Position numbers and translations under genes: made by a program
Shown: positions 25,295 through 33,111 of the stretch, piece by piece
Position numbering within the stretch: the stretch's first letter is position 1
Layout of the letters: each line of letters opens with the position of its first letter
Source: Paracoccus seriniphilus
Lineage (GTDB): Bacteria; Pseudomonadota; Alphaproteobacteria; Rhodobacterales; Rhodobacteraceae
DNA length: 64,000 nt
Assembly: GCF_028553745.1 (NCBI RefSeq)
Contig: NZ_CP067129.1
Coordinates: 2,152,501-2,216,500, forward strand
Direction of reading: 5' to 3'
The notes under the pieces: generated by a model
What the model saw: the letters and a program-made list of their open reading frames with translations, nothing else
What the model was told of the DNA's origin: nothing
The model's database searches: none

Positions 25295-26098
25295 ATGAAG
25301 GGCTCGGCAAGGTTACTGATCATCGCGGGATCCGACAGCGGCGGAGGCGCCGGGATTCAGGCCGATATCAAGACAGCTTCGGCACTGGGGGTCTATGCGG
25401 CGACCGCGATCACGGCCATCACCGCCCAGAACACCCAGGGCGTGCAGGCGGCGCAGGCGGTCTCACCCGAGATGGTTGCCCGGCAGATTCGCTCGGTTCT
25501 GGATGACATTGGCGCGGATGCGGTCAAAATCGGCATGCTGGGGTCGGCCCGGATCGTGCAGACCGTGGCGACCGAACTGCGCGATTTCGACGGCCCCGTG
25601 GTGCTGGACCCGGTCATGGTCGCAAAATCGGGCGACAGGTTGCTGGAATCCGACGCCATCTGCGCGCTGATCGGCCAGTTGCTGCCCCGCGCCACCCTGT
25701 TGACCCCCAATCTGCCCGAGGCCGCGCAACTGCTGGACCAGCCATCGGCCAGATCGGCCAACCAGATCTGCGAACAGGGTGCCGCGCTGAAGCGGCTGGG
25801 GGCGCGTGCGGTTCTGATGAAGGGCGGACATTCCCCAGATGCGGATTGTACCGACTGGCTGATCAGCGATGAACCGCCGCAGCATTTCACCTCGCCCCGG
25901 CTGGCCACATCCAACACCCATGGCACGGGCTGTTCGCTGTCTTCTGCGATCGCTGCGGGCCTGAGCAAGGGCGCATCGCTTGGCGAGGCCGTGCATGACG
26001 CCCATCACTGGCTGCATCGTGCAATTGCGCAGGCCGACGGGCTGCAGATCGGCAAGGGCCATGGCCCGGTGCATCATTTCCACGAGGTCTGGGCATGA
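25295..26098 (+). CDS. thiD: Hydroxymethylpyrimidine/phosphomethylpyrimidine kinase
   Basis: Phosphorylates HMP and HMP-P to HMP-PP for thiamine synthesis. The 267-residue ribokinase-fold protein has IIAGSDSGGGAGIQADIKT at the N terminus, DPVMVAKSGDRLL, TPNLPEAAQLL and the anion-hole segment SNTHGTGCSLSSAIAAGL with the catalytic Asp region missing its usual D but in the standard HGTGC form. It is the first gene after the TPP riboswitch, with GGAGGA five bases... before the ATG, and overlaps thiO by four bases. Confidence 0.95.
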   Translation: MKGSARLLIIAGSDSGGGAGIQADIKTASALGVYAATAITAITAQNTQGVQAAQAVSPEMVARQIRSVLDDIGADAVKIGMLGSARIVQTVATELRDFDGPVVLDPVMVAKSGDRLLESDAICALIGQLLPRATLLTPNLPEAAQLLDQPSARSANQICEQGAALKRLGARAVLMKGGHSPDADCTDWLISDEPPQHFTSPRLATSNTHGTGCSLSSAIAAGLSKGASLGEAVHDAHHWLHRAIAQADGLQIGKGHGPVHHFHEVWA

Positions 26099-27087
26099 AA
26101 AATCTTTTCACCGTTCTGGGCGCAGGGGTCGCGGGCCTCTGTGTGGCAACCGAACTGACCCGGCGCGGCGCCGCCGTGCAACTGGTCGATCCCGCCGGTC
26201 CGGCGGGACAGCATGCCTGTTCATGGTGGGCCGGCGGCATGCTGGCCCCCGATTGCGAAGGCGAAACCGCCGAGGAACCCGTCGTCCGGCTGGGCCGCGA
26301 GGCCGAGGGCTGGTGGCAGGCGGCAGGCGTTCCCGTCACCCGCCGCGGATCACTGGTGCTGGCACCGGGGCGCGACCGGGCCGAGCTGGACCGCTTTGCG
26401 CGGCGCACCGAAAACCATCGCTGGCTGGATCGCGACGAGTTGGGTCGGGCCGAACCCGCCCTTGCCCCGCGCTTTTCCCGCGCGCTGCATTTCTCGGCTG
26501 AATCACATATCTGCCCGCGTGACGCGCTGGACATCCTGACCCGCAGTCTGGCCAGCCAAGGGGTGCCCGTTCAGGCGGATGCACCGCGCGGGCAGATCAT
26601 TGACTGTCGTGGGCTGGCCGCCGGGGACCGCCTGACCGACCTGCGCGGCGTGCGCGGGGAAATGGCGGTGTTGCGCGCGCCCGAGGTCCAGATATCGCGC
26701 CCCGTCAGATTGCTGCATCCGCGCCACCCGATTTACATCGTGCCGCGCGGCGATGGCGTCTACATGCTGGGCGCGACTCAGCTGGAAAGCGAGAATCGCG
26801 GCCCGGCGACGCTGCGCTCGGTCGTGGAACTGCTGAACACGGCCTACAGCCTGGACCCGGCCTTTGCCGAAGCCGCCGTGCTGGAACTGGGCGCCGATGC
26901 GCGCCCGGCATTCCCCGACAACCTGCCCCGCATCCGCCGTCATGAAGACAGGATCTTCGTGAACGGCCTGTTCCGCCACGGCTTCCTGCTTGCCCCCGCC
27001 ATGGCGCGGATGGTGGCCGATCTGGTTCTTGAAGGCAAAATCCCCGAGGTGATGGATGAAGATCATGGTGAATGGCACCCCGCATGA
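26095..27087 (+). CDS. thiO: Glycine oxidase ThiO
   Basis: FAD-dependent oxidation of glycine to iminoglycine, used for the thiazole ring. The 330-residue DAAO-family protein has the Rossmann motif LGAGVAGLCVATELTRRG at residues 6-23, a FAD-linked ACSWWAGGMLAPDCEGET, and a C-terminal VNGLFRHGFLLAPAMARM that contacts FAD and substrate. It starts within thiD (ATGA) and its 3' end overlaps thiS by 32 bases. Confidence 0.93.
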   Translation: MKNLFTVLGAGVAGLCVATELTRRGAAVQLVDPAGPAGQHACSWWAGGMLAPDCEGETAEEPVVRLGREAEGWWQAAGVPVTRRGSLVLAPGRDRAELDRFARRTENHRWLDRDELGRAEPALAPRFSRALHFSAESHICPRDALDILTRSLASQGVPVQADAPRGQIIDCRGLAAGDRLTDLRGVRGEMAVLRAPEVQISRPVRLLHPRHPIYIVPRGDGVYMLGATQLESENRGPATLRSVVELLNTAYSLDPAFAEAAVLELGADARPAFPDNLPRIRRHEDRIFVNGLFRHGFLLAPAMARMVADLVLEGKIPEVMDEDHGEWHPA

Positions 27088-27253
27088 GGTCGCCGCAACA
27101 ACATTGGACGAGGCCTTGACCGAGCTTGGGTTTACCGATGCCCGCTTTGCCACGGCCGTGAATGAATCCTTCGTTCCAGCCGACCGGCGGGGCGATCAGC
27201 GACTGGAGGCCGGCGACCGGCTGGAAATCCTGTCGCCGATGCAAGGGGGCTAG
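27056..27253 (+). CDS. thiS: Sulfur carrier protein ThiS
   Basis: A 65-residue ubiquitin-like sulfur carrier. The C terminus PMQGG ends in the Gly-Gly that is adenylated and thiocarboxylated by ThiF. The N terminus is [20 protein letters not shown]. Starting at 27056 it overlaps thiO by 32 bases in another frame; a second ATG at 27065 would shorten it by three residues. thiG follows after one base. Confidence 0.95.
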   Translation: MKIMVNGTPHEVAATTLDEALTELGFTDARFATAVNESFVPADRRGDQRLEAGDRLEILSPMQGG

Positions 27254-27254
27254 G

Positions 27255-28025
27255 ATGGTGCAATTCTATGACTGCGATCTGCCTTCGCGCCTGATGCTGG
27301 GCACGGCGCAATATCCCTCTCCGGCCGTATTGGCCGAGGCTTTTCGCCGCTCGGGTGCGGGGATTGCAACTGTCTCGCTGCGCCGCGAGGGCAGCGACAA
27401 GGGCGCCGCGCCCTTCTGGCAACTGGTCCGCAATCTCAACGTGCGCCTGCTGCCAAATACTGCCGGCTGCCACAGCGTCCGCGAGGCTGTCACCACCGCC
27501 CATATGGCGCGCGAGGTCTTTCAGACCGACTGGATCAAGCTGGAAGTGATCGGTCATCCCGACAGCCTGCAACCCGACCCTTTCGGGCTGGTCGAGGCTG
27601 CGCGCATCCTGACCGAAGACGGCTTCAAGGTCTTTCCCTATACCACCGAAGACGGCGTGCTGGCAGGTCGCCTGCTGGATGCCGGGTGCCGCGTCCTGAT
27701 GCCCTGGGGGGCGCCCATCGGGACCGGGCTGGGTCTGAACAATGTCTATGGGCTGCGGATGCTGCGCGCACAATACCCCGATATCCCCATGGTGATCGAC
27801 GCCGGTCTTGGCCTGCCCAGCCATGCGGCCAGCGCCATGGAAATGGGATTTGACGCGGTCCTGCTGAACACGGCCGTTGCCAAGGCCGGTGATCCGGCGG
27901 CCATGGCCGAGGGCTTTGCCCGCGCCATCGAAGCTGGTCGACTGGCCTTCGAGGCCGACCCGATCGAGCCGCGCGACATGGCCGCGCCCTCGACCCCGCT
28001 GATCGGCATGGCGGAACTGGCATGA
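27255..28025 (+). CDS. thiG: Thiazole synthase ThiG
   Basis: Forms the thiazole phosphate from DXP, iminoglycine and ThiS-thiocarboxylate. The 256-residue TIM barrel has [13 protein letters not shown] at the N terminus, the catalytic Lys in DWIKLEVIG, the [15 protein letters not shown] block, [16 protein letters not shown] and [19 protein letters not shown]. The ATG at 27255 lies one base after the thiS stop with GGGGGC upstream; longer in-frame starts overlap thiS. The stop overlaps thiE by four bases. Confidence 0.96.
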   Translation: MVQFYDCDLPSRLMLGTAQYPSPAVLAEAFRRSGAGIATVSLRREGSDKGAAPFWQLVRNLNVRLLPNTAGCHSVREAVTTAHMAREVFQTDWIKLEVIGHPDSLQPDPFGLVEAARILTEDGFKVFPYTTEDGVLAGRLLDAGCRVLMPWGAPIGTGLGLNNVYGLRMLRAQYPDIPMVIDAGLGLPSHAASAMEMGFDAVLLNTAVAKAGDPAAMAEGFARAIEAGRLAFEADPIEPRDMAAPSTPLIGMAELA

Positions 28026-28618
28026 CCCTGGACCGTTTCTATCCGATCTTCGATCATCCCGACTGGCTGGAACTGGCGCTGCCTCTGGGTGTGCGACTGG
28101 TGCAGATGCGCATCAAGGATCTGTCGGCGGATGAAACCCGTGCACTGCTGGCCCGAAGTCTTGATCTGTGCCGTGCAGCCGGGGCCACCATGGTCATCAA
28201 TGACCATTGGCAGCAGGCCATCGACCTTGGCTGTGAATGGGTCCATCTGGGACAGGAGGATCTGGACAGCGCCGATCTGCCCGCCATCCGCAGCCGTGGA
28301 ATTCGTGTGGGAATTTCCACCCATGACCGCACAGAACTGGGCCGCGCCCTGTCGCTGAAGGCCGATTACATCGCCCTTGGTCCGGTCTGGCCGACGATCC
28401 TGAAAAAAATGAAATGGCACGAACAGGGAGTGGACCGCCTGGCCCTGTGGCGGCAGCTCTGCGGGAAGACGCCTCTGGTCGCAATCGGCGGCCTGTCAGT
28501 ACAACGCGCGCCCGAGGCCTTTGCCGCAGGGGCCGATATCGTTTCTGCCGTGACCGACATCACCCTGCACCCGACACCGTCACGGCGCATCGTTCAATGG
28601 CTGGAGGCAACGCGATGA
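28022..28618 (+). CDS. thiE: Thiamine phosphate synthase
   Basis: Joins HMP-PP and thiazole phosphate into thiamine monophosphate. The 198-residue barrel has [13 protein letters not shown] (pyrimidine site), [13 protein letters not shown] (the usual NDxxxxA segment), [31 protein letters not shown] (the GPxxPT loop) and [18 protein letters not shown]. It is coupled to thiG and thiF by ATGA-type overlaps. Confidence 0.95.
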   Translation: MTLDRFYPIFDHPDWLELALPLGVRLVQMRIKDLSADETRALLARSLDLCRAAGATMVINDHWQQAIDLGCEWVHLGQEDLDSADLPAIRSRGIRVGISTHDRTELGRALSLKADYIALGPVWPTILKKMKWHEQGVDRLALWRQLCGKTPLVAIGGLSVQRAPEAFAAGADIVSAVTDITLHPTPSRRIVQWLEATR

Positions 28619-29577
28619 ACCGCTATGCACGACAGATCATGCTGCCCGAATTCGGACCCGATGCACAGGCAAGGCTGGCTGCAGCCCGCGTCCTTGTCAT
28701 TGGTGCCGGAGGTCTGGGTGCGCCGGTTCTGCAATATCTGGCCGGTGCCGGAATCGGTCACATTCGACTGGTCGACCCCGATCATGTCGAAGAGGGAAAT
28801 CTGCACCGCCAGACATTGTTCCGCATGGGCGATATCGGTCAGCCCAAGGCAAGGGTCGCTGCTGCGACTCTGGCCGGGCTGAACCCGGATTGCCGGATCG
28901 AGCCGGTCATTGCCGCCCTTGATCCGGCCAATGTCGCCGGTCTGGCGCAGGGCGTGGATCTGATCCTCGATTGCGCCGACAGCTTTGCCAGCAGCTATAT
29001 CCTGTCCGATCACGCATGGCGCCATGACATGCCATTGATCTCGGCCTCGGTCATTGGCCAGCAGGGTTATGCCGGAGGGTTCTGCGCCGGCGCTCCCTCC
29101 CTGCGCGCGGTCTTTCCGTCGCTGCCCCGACGCGCGGGAACCTGTGCCAGCGAGGGCGTTCTGGGGCCGGTGGTCGGGATCATCGGCGCGATTCAGGCGC
29201 AGATGGCGCTGGCGGTTTTGGCCCAGACGGGTGACTCGCCCCTTGGCCGCATCGTCAGCTTTGATGCAAAGACCTATCGTTTTGGCGGCTTTGGATTCCT
29301 GAATGCGCCCGAACCCGTGCATGCCGTGCCATTCATTGCCCCTTCCGATCTGACAGCACAGGATCTGGTCATCGACCTGCGCGCACCCGAGGAAGGCCCG
29401 CTGGCCACTGCCAATGCGCGACGCATTGCCCCGGACAGAATTGACGCCGACCTTCCGACCCCCAGCCCCGGGGCCAGAACGGTGCTGTGCTGCAAATCAG
29501 GTTTGCGCGCATGGCATGCGGCCGAGAGGCTGGCCGACCTGCGTGAGGGGAGTTTTGCCCTGATGGCCATTGGCTAG
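28615..29577 (+). CDS. thiF: ThiF/MoeB-type adenylyltransferase with C-terminal rhodanese domain
   Basis: Adenylates the C terminus of ThiS so that sulfur can be added. The 320-residue protein starts [17 protein letters not shown], has the nucleotide loop VIGAGGLGAPVLQYLAGAG, the DxVEEGNLHRQ motif with the catalytic Arg, and DLILDCADSFASSYIL. The zinc-binding Cys pairs usual in ThiF/MoeB are not evident in the middle. Residues about 250-320 look like a short rhodanese domain (DLVIDLRAPEEGP, VLCCKSGLRAWHAAERL) whose Cys may supply the sulfur. It ends the thi operon; its stop shares a CTAG with the convergent phospholipase gene. Confidence 0.9.
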   Translation: MNRYARQIMLPEFGPDAQARLAAARVLVIGAGGLGAPVLQYLAGAGIGHIRLVDPDHVEEGNLHRQTLFRMGDIGQPKARVAAATLAGLNPDCRIEPVIAALDPANVAGLAQGVDLILDCADSFASSYILSDHAWRHDMPLISASVIGQQGYAGGFCAGAPSLRAVFPSLPRRAGTCASEGVLGPVVGIIGAIQAQMALAVLAQTGDSPLGRIVSFDAKTYRFGGFGFLNAPEPVHAVPFIAPSDLTAQDLVIDLRAPEEGPLATANARRIAPDRIDADLPTPSPGARTVLCCKSGLRAWHAAERLADLREGSFALMAIG

Positions 29578-31139
29578 GAGCGGCGTCGGGACAGCCAGTT
29601 CCCGAAACGCCCCCAGCCCCGGAACAACCCGCGCGAGGCGACAGGCTTGAAAACCATCTCGGGGCCTTCGGGGTCCATGATCTCATTCTCGGCCAACCAT
29701 TCCTCGACCCCGTTCAGATCAGGCAATTCATAATCGGCCAAGCTGCGCCCCTGCCCCACCGGTGAACGCAGCGCCTCGATGGTCGCAATCACGGACCCCC
29801 TTTCCTCAAGGCTGCAGGAGACCTCTTCCACGCTGCAGTCCAGATGCTCGGCCAGCAGATCGTTGCGAATCGCGGTGATCCCCCGTCGCACGCCCTCATT
29901 GCCGGGCACATCCGCGCCAAGCACCACATCGCATTCGGTATCCAGCCGCAGCGAGCGATTGTTGAAATTGGACGAGCCGATCCGCAGATAGCTGTCGTCC
30001 ACGATCATCACCTTGGCGTGGATATAGATTTCCTTTCCTGCTGCGGTCAGGGCATGCAGCACGCGCAGCCGGCCATATGTGTCATGCCGGCGCAGAGCCT
30101 CGATCAGACAGGCCCGGGCACTGTCCATGGCCTCGCTTTTCAGCCAGCCTTCCGCATGCACCGGATTGACGATGACAATCTCGGGACCGTCGGCTTCGGC
30201 CAGCCGTTGTGCCATGGCCCGCGCGATCAGGCGCGAAGCGAAATACTGGCTTTCGGCATAGATGCAGTGACGCGCCCGTGCGATCAGATCCAGATAGACC
30301 TGTTCGATCTCATGAATGCCCTCGACCTTGTCATGTTCCGGATGGGTCCGACAGATCCCCAGTTTCACATCACGGAAATTGGGCTGCAAAAGCTGCGGCC
30401 AGCAGTCATCTTCGCTCTGCGGCGGGGGCAGGCTTTCGCCCGTGGCAATCCGCCAGCGTTCACGGGCCAGATCGCCGCAGGCACGCGCCGCCGCGCCGTC
30501 AAAGGCGCTGGTCGCATCATGCCATGGCGGATGGGCTGCGCCATCGGGACCAATGCGGCCGGGATCGTCGTCCAGATGCTCGCGCCTGTCCCAGCGCCCC
30601 GTGGTCATGTCTATCCCGCCGCAGAAGGCGACATTGTCATCAATGGCAACAATTTTCTGGTGATGCGAGCTGGCCAGAGGATGTTTGCTGTCCAGCTGCA
30701 GGGTGATGCGTGGATGCGCCTTCCAGCGCAGAACAGTAAGCAGGGTCCGGCCACGAAACAGGGTCTTGAGCGCGCCCTTGTCCCAGCGCAACAGCCTGAT
30801 TTCCAGCTCCGGGCGACGCTTGGCCAGCCAGAGGATGAAATCGCCCAGATGTTCCGGCCCATCATCATCGCCCGAACCAATCGGAATGCGCGCATCGAAA
30901 TCCCAGCCGATCAACAGGATGCTTTGCCGCGCCGCCAACATCGCCTGACGCGCCGCGTTGAAATAGGCATCGGCATCCACGATCACCGCAAACCGACCGG
31001 CATCTTCGATGCGCCAGCAATTCTGTCCCTCGGACAACAACTGTTCCTGCATCTGCGCCGCCTTTGCCCCCTCATGCACGCGCGTCACATGCGCGCCAAC
31101 TGCCGAAGGGTAACGGGAAAACGGACCGGCAGGTTCCAT
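29574..31139 (-). CDS. Phospholipase D-like protein with two HKD motifs
   Basis: A 521-residue PLD-superfamily protein. The two catalytic half-sites are HHQKIVAIDDNVAFCGG near residue 160 and HAKVMIVDDSYLRIGSSN near residue 380, each HxKxxxxD, followed by the expected Gly/Asn elements. This pattern is found in cardiolipin synthases and in phospholipase D1/2-like enzymes; the lack of N-terminal spans and the longer length fit a soluble PLD more than a cardiolipin synthase. The start at 31139 is the longest; a Met 30 codons in is a reasonable alternative. A structured intergenic element lies upstream at 31243. Confidence 0.85.
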   Translation of the reverse strand: MEPAGPFSRYPSAVGAHVTRVHEGAKAAQMQEQLLSEGQNCWRIEDAGRFAVIVDADAYFNAARQAMLAARQSILLIGWDFDARIPIGSGDDDGPEHLGDFILWLAKRRPELEIRLLRWDKGALKTLFRGRTLLTVLRWKAHPRITLQLDSKHPLASSHHQKIVAIDDNVAFCGGIDMTTGRWDRREHLDDDPGRIGPDGAAHPPWHDATSAFDGAAARACGDLARERWRIATGESLPPPQSEDDCWPQLLQPNFRDVKLGICRTHPEHDKVEGIHEIEQVYLDLIARARHCIYAESQYFASRLIARAMAQRLAEADGPEIVIVNPVHAEGWLKSEAMDSARACLIEALRRHDTYGRLRVLHALTAAGKEIYIHAKVMIVDDSYLRIGSSNFNNRSLRLDTECDVVLGADVPGNEGVRRGITAIRNDLLAEHLDCSVEEVSCSLEERGSVIATIEALRSPVGQGRSLADYELPDLNGVEEWLAENEIMDPEGPEMVFKPVASRGLFRGWGRFGNWLSRRRS

Positions 31140-31242
31140 TCCGCTGCCGACAGGCGCGATATGCCCCTGCCGAGGTCTTCAAAGACGCCCCGGAGCGTGG
31201 TCCAGGCTGCGTCGGTCCGCCGCAGCTTTGCGGGCCGGTCGC

Positions 31243-31284
31243 GCGCCCCTTGCAACATGAGCCTCAGGAGGCTCGAAGGGGCGC
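31243..31284. repeat. Two-tier inverted repeat in intergenic region
   Basis: GCGCCCCTT (31243-31251) pairs with AAGGGGCGC (31276-31284), and within it GAGCCT (31259-31264) pairs with AGGCTC (31269-31274) around a four-base loop. It lies between the MYG1 stop (31304) and the phospholipase start (31139), both on the minus strand. There is no U-tract on either strand, so it is not a simple terminator. Confidence 0.55.
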
Positions 31285-31303
31285 TACGCCCGGATGATTC
31301 CGG

Positions 31304-32230
31304 CTAGGCCTCCGCCTGCGCATCAGCTTCCGCAACGGCCAGCCGCGCCAGTTCCAAGGCCGCACTGCGATCTGCGGCCACAGCGATGAAACGCGCATTG
31401 TGGCAGAATTTCGCGCCGGGAACGCCCGAGGCGGCCTCCAACGCGGCATCCGTCAGCCCGGCCCATGAGGCAGGCAGGTCGGCACGCAGGGCAAACCCCT
31501 CGGGGTCGCGGCGAATACCGGCCAGCATCCAGTCGGTCTCGCGCGGGTGAACCACGAACAGCATGTGATCTGCCCCGGCCTTGTCGATGGCCGAGCGGAA
31601 GGGCATGCCCATGGGCAACTCAAGGATCGGACTGTCACCTGCCGCCGCGATCGCCTGCATGACGACCGCCTCGGCACGCAGCTTGGCGGCCTTGCGGGCT
31701 ATGGCGGCCTCGACAAAGGCGCGGGCAATGGTCAGGGCACCGTCAAAGGCGCGGTTTTCGGCCTCGTCACCGCGCTGGTCAAAGACCGGCTTCAGGCTTT
31801 CCAGAAGCACCGGCAGGGACAGATCCCCCAGCGGACCCGAGGGCGACAGCGCGCCATTGTCCACCAGATCGACGGGCAATACGAAATCGGCGTCAAAGGA
31901 GGCATGAACCGGCGCCAGATCATCCTCGGGCAGACCCGACGCGCGCAGGTAATCCATACCGAACTGCCGCCAGATCAATCCGAAAGAGCTGTAGGGCTGG
32001 CCGTCGTCGCGCAGGGGCGGGTTCTTCTGGTGATGGTCAAAGATCAGGCGGGCCGGATCATGGTCGCGCCCGACATCATAGATCACCCGATCCGGGGCCG
32101 GGGTGATCCATTCCGCATCACGGGACCGCACGATCCGCGCCTGCGGATAAAGCCGGGTCAGGATGACCGAGGACAGAAGTTCGTCGGCATGGAAACCGCC
32201 GGAATGGGTAACAAGATAGGCAATGCTCAT
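31304..32230 (-). CDS. MYG1-family exonuclease-like protein
   Basis: A 308-residue protein of the MYG1 family (UPF0160, DHH-type). The hallmarks are the N-terminal THSGGFHADELLSSVIL and the metal-binding FDHHQKNPPL, plus ASFDADFVLPVDLVDNG in the middle and LFVVHPRETDWML near the C terminus. Eukaryotic MYG1 is a 3'-5' RNA exonuclease of nucleus and mitochondria; the bacterial role is not settled. The ATG at 32230 gives the family start; a long open extension upstream runs through the terminator and is not coding. Confidence 0.9.
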   Translation of the reverse strand: MSIAYLVTHSGGFHADELLSSVILTRLYPQARIVRSRDAEWITPAPDRVIYDVGRDHDPARLIFDHHQKNPPLRDDGQPYSSFGLIWRQFGMDYLRASGLPEDDLAPVHASFDADFVLPVDLVDNGALSPSGPLGDLSLPVLLESLKPVFDQRGDEAENRAFDGALTIARAFVEAAIARKAAKLRAEAVVMQAIAAAGDSPILELPMGMPFRSAIDKAGADHMLFVVHPRETDWMLAGIRRDPEGFALRADLPASWAGLTDAALEAASGVPGAKFCHNARFIAVAADRSAALELARLAVAEADAQAEA

Positions 32231-32241
32231 GGTCAGTCCCG

Positions 32242-32269
32242 AAAAAGAAATGACCGCCCGAAGGCGGTC
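32242..32269 (-). terminator. Rho-independent terminator after the complex I subunit gene
   Basis: On the minus strand GACCGCC-TTCG-GGCGGTC (32269 to 32252), a stem of seven pairs closed by a stable C(UUCG)G tetraloop, is followed by ATTTCTTTTT. It ends transcription of the gene at 32355-32666 just before the MYG1 start at 32230. Confidence 0.85.
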
Positions 32270-32354
32270 GTCATGGAAGCAAAGGCCCGAAAGCCCAATC
32301 CCCGAACCGGACATATCCATGATCCGGCCCGAAACCTGCAGAAATTCGTCGCGA

Positions 32355-32666
32355 TCAATGCGTCCAGGGCATACGGCGGTCGGTTGCGAAATTCTCGCCA
32401 TAACCGCGCATGCGCACATTCGCGCGGCGTTTGTGAGGTTCCAGAACCTCGAATTCCAGCCCGTGGTCGCGGGCATAATCCTCGGCCTGCTTGCGGGTGT
32501 CGAAACGCAGCCGCACCTGGCTTTGGGTGTCGTCGCTGCTGGTCCAGCCCATCAGCGGATCGATCTCGCGCGGATCGGCGGCGGGGAACTCAAGCAACCA
32601 TCCCTTGCTGCGCGCAGTGCCGGATTGCATGGCGTTGCGGGCGGGCTGATAAATGCGGACACGCAT
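32355..32666 (-). CDS. NDUFS4-type NADH dehydrogenase (complex I) accessory subunit
   Basis: A 103-residue protein matching the 18-kDa (AQDQ/NDUFS4) subunit, which in alphaproteobacteria and mitochondria stabilises the NADH-binding arm of complex I. Visible landmarks are [58 protein letters not shown] and the ending RRMPWTH, in the order typical of the family. The start at 32666 is fixed by the conserved N terminus; the frame continues open upstream across uvrB without meaning. It stands apart from the nuo operon, as usual, and has its own strong terminator. Confidence 0.9.
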   Translation of the reverse strand: MRVRIYQPARNAMQSGTARSKGWLLEFPAADPREIDPLMGWTSSDDTQSQVRLRFDTRKQAEDYARDHGLEFEVLEPHKRRANVRMRGYGENFATDRRMPWTH

Positions 32667-32840
32667 GGCTGGCTTCCTCTGGCTTGGACCGTGCATCTTA
32701 TCGCCAATGCGGCAGGCCGGTTCAAGCCCCCCGTCCCCTTGCCCGGTCACAAAAAGGCAAGCTTCGCCCGGGGGAATGCTTGTCAGGGGCCGACAGGACA
32801 CTATCATCGGGGCCGTCTGCCCGTTCGGGAAGGATGTGAC

Positions 32841-33107
32841 GTGAAACCCTCTGCCCTGTTTCCGGCATTTGCCGGTCTTGCCCTGATGGCCGCCTGCACC
32901 GAAACCGCTCCCCCGCAACCTCTTCGCTGTTCGGAGCAGTTCCATCACCAGTTGGTCGGCAAGAATATCGGCGAGGTCACCCTGCCCGATGCCCTGCGGC
33001 GGCGAATCATCATCCCCGGTGCCATTCCCGGACCGGTCGAAGACCCCGCGCGGCTGAACATCCATGTCGATGACAAGGGCTGGATCATCGACGCCGGCTG
33101 CGGCTGA
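32841..33107 (+). CDS. Peptidase inhibitor I78-family lipoprotein
   Basis: An 88-residue exported protein starting with GTG at 32841, preceded by GGAAGGA. Residues 1-19 are a lipoprotein signal ending LALMAAC, with the lipidated Cys at 19. The mature part follows the I78 (elastase inhibitor) pattern: a Cys, [14 protein letters not shown], then the C-terminal [20 protein letters not shown] with second Cys. The family inhibits serine peptidases in fungi and occurs widely as small bacterial periplasmic proteins of uncertain target. It converges on uvrB, whose stop is four bases away. Confidence 0.8.
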   Translation: MKPSALFPAFAGLALMAACTETAPPQPLRCSEQFHHQLVGKNIGEVTLPDALRRRIIIPGAIPGPVEDPARLNIHVDDKGWIIDAGCG

Positions 33108-33111
33108 TCCC

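Noticed and set aside
32690..32760. tRNA-like T-arm (GGTTCAAGCC) upstream of the I78 gene
   Set aside because: No acceptor or anticodon stem can be formed around it.
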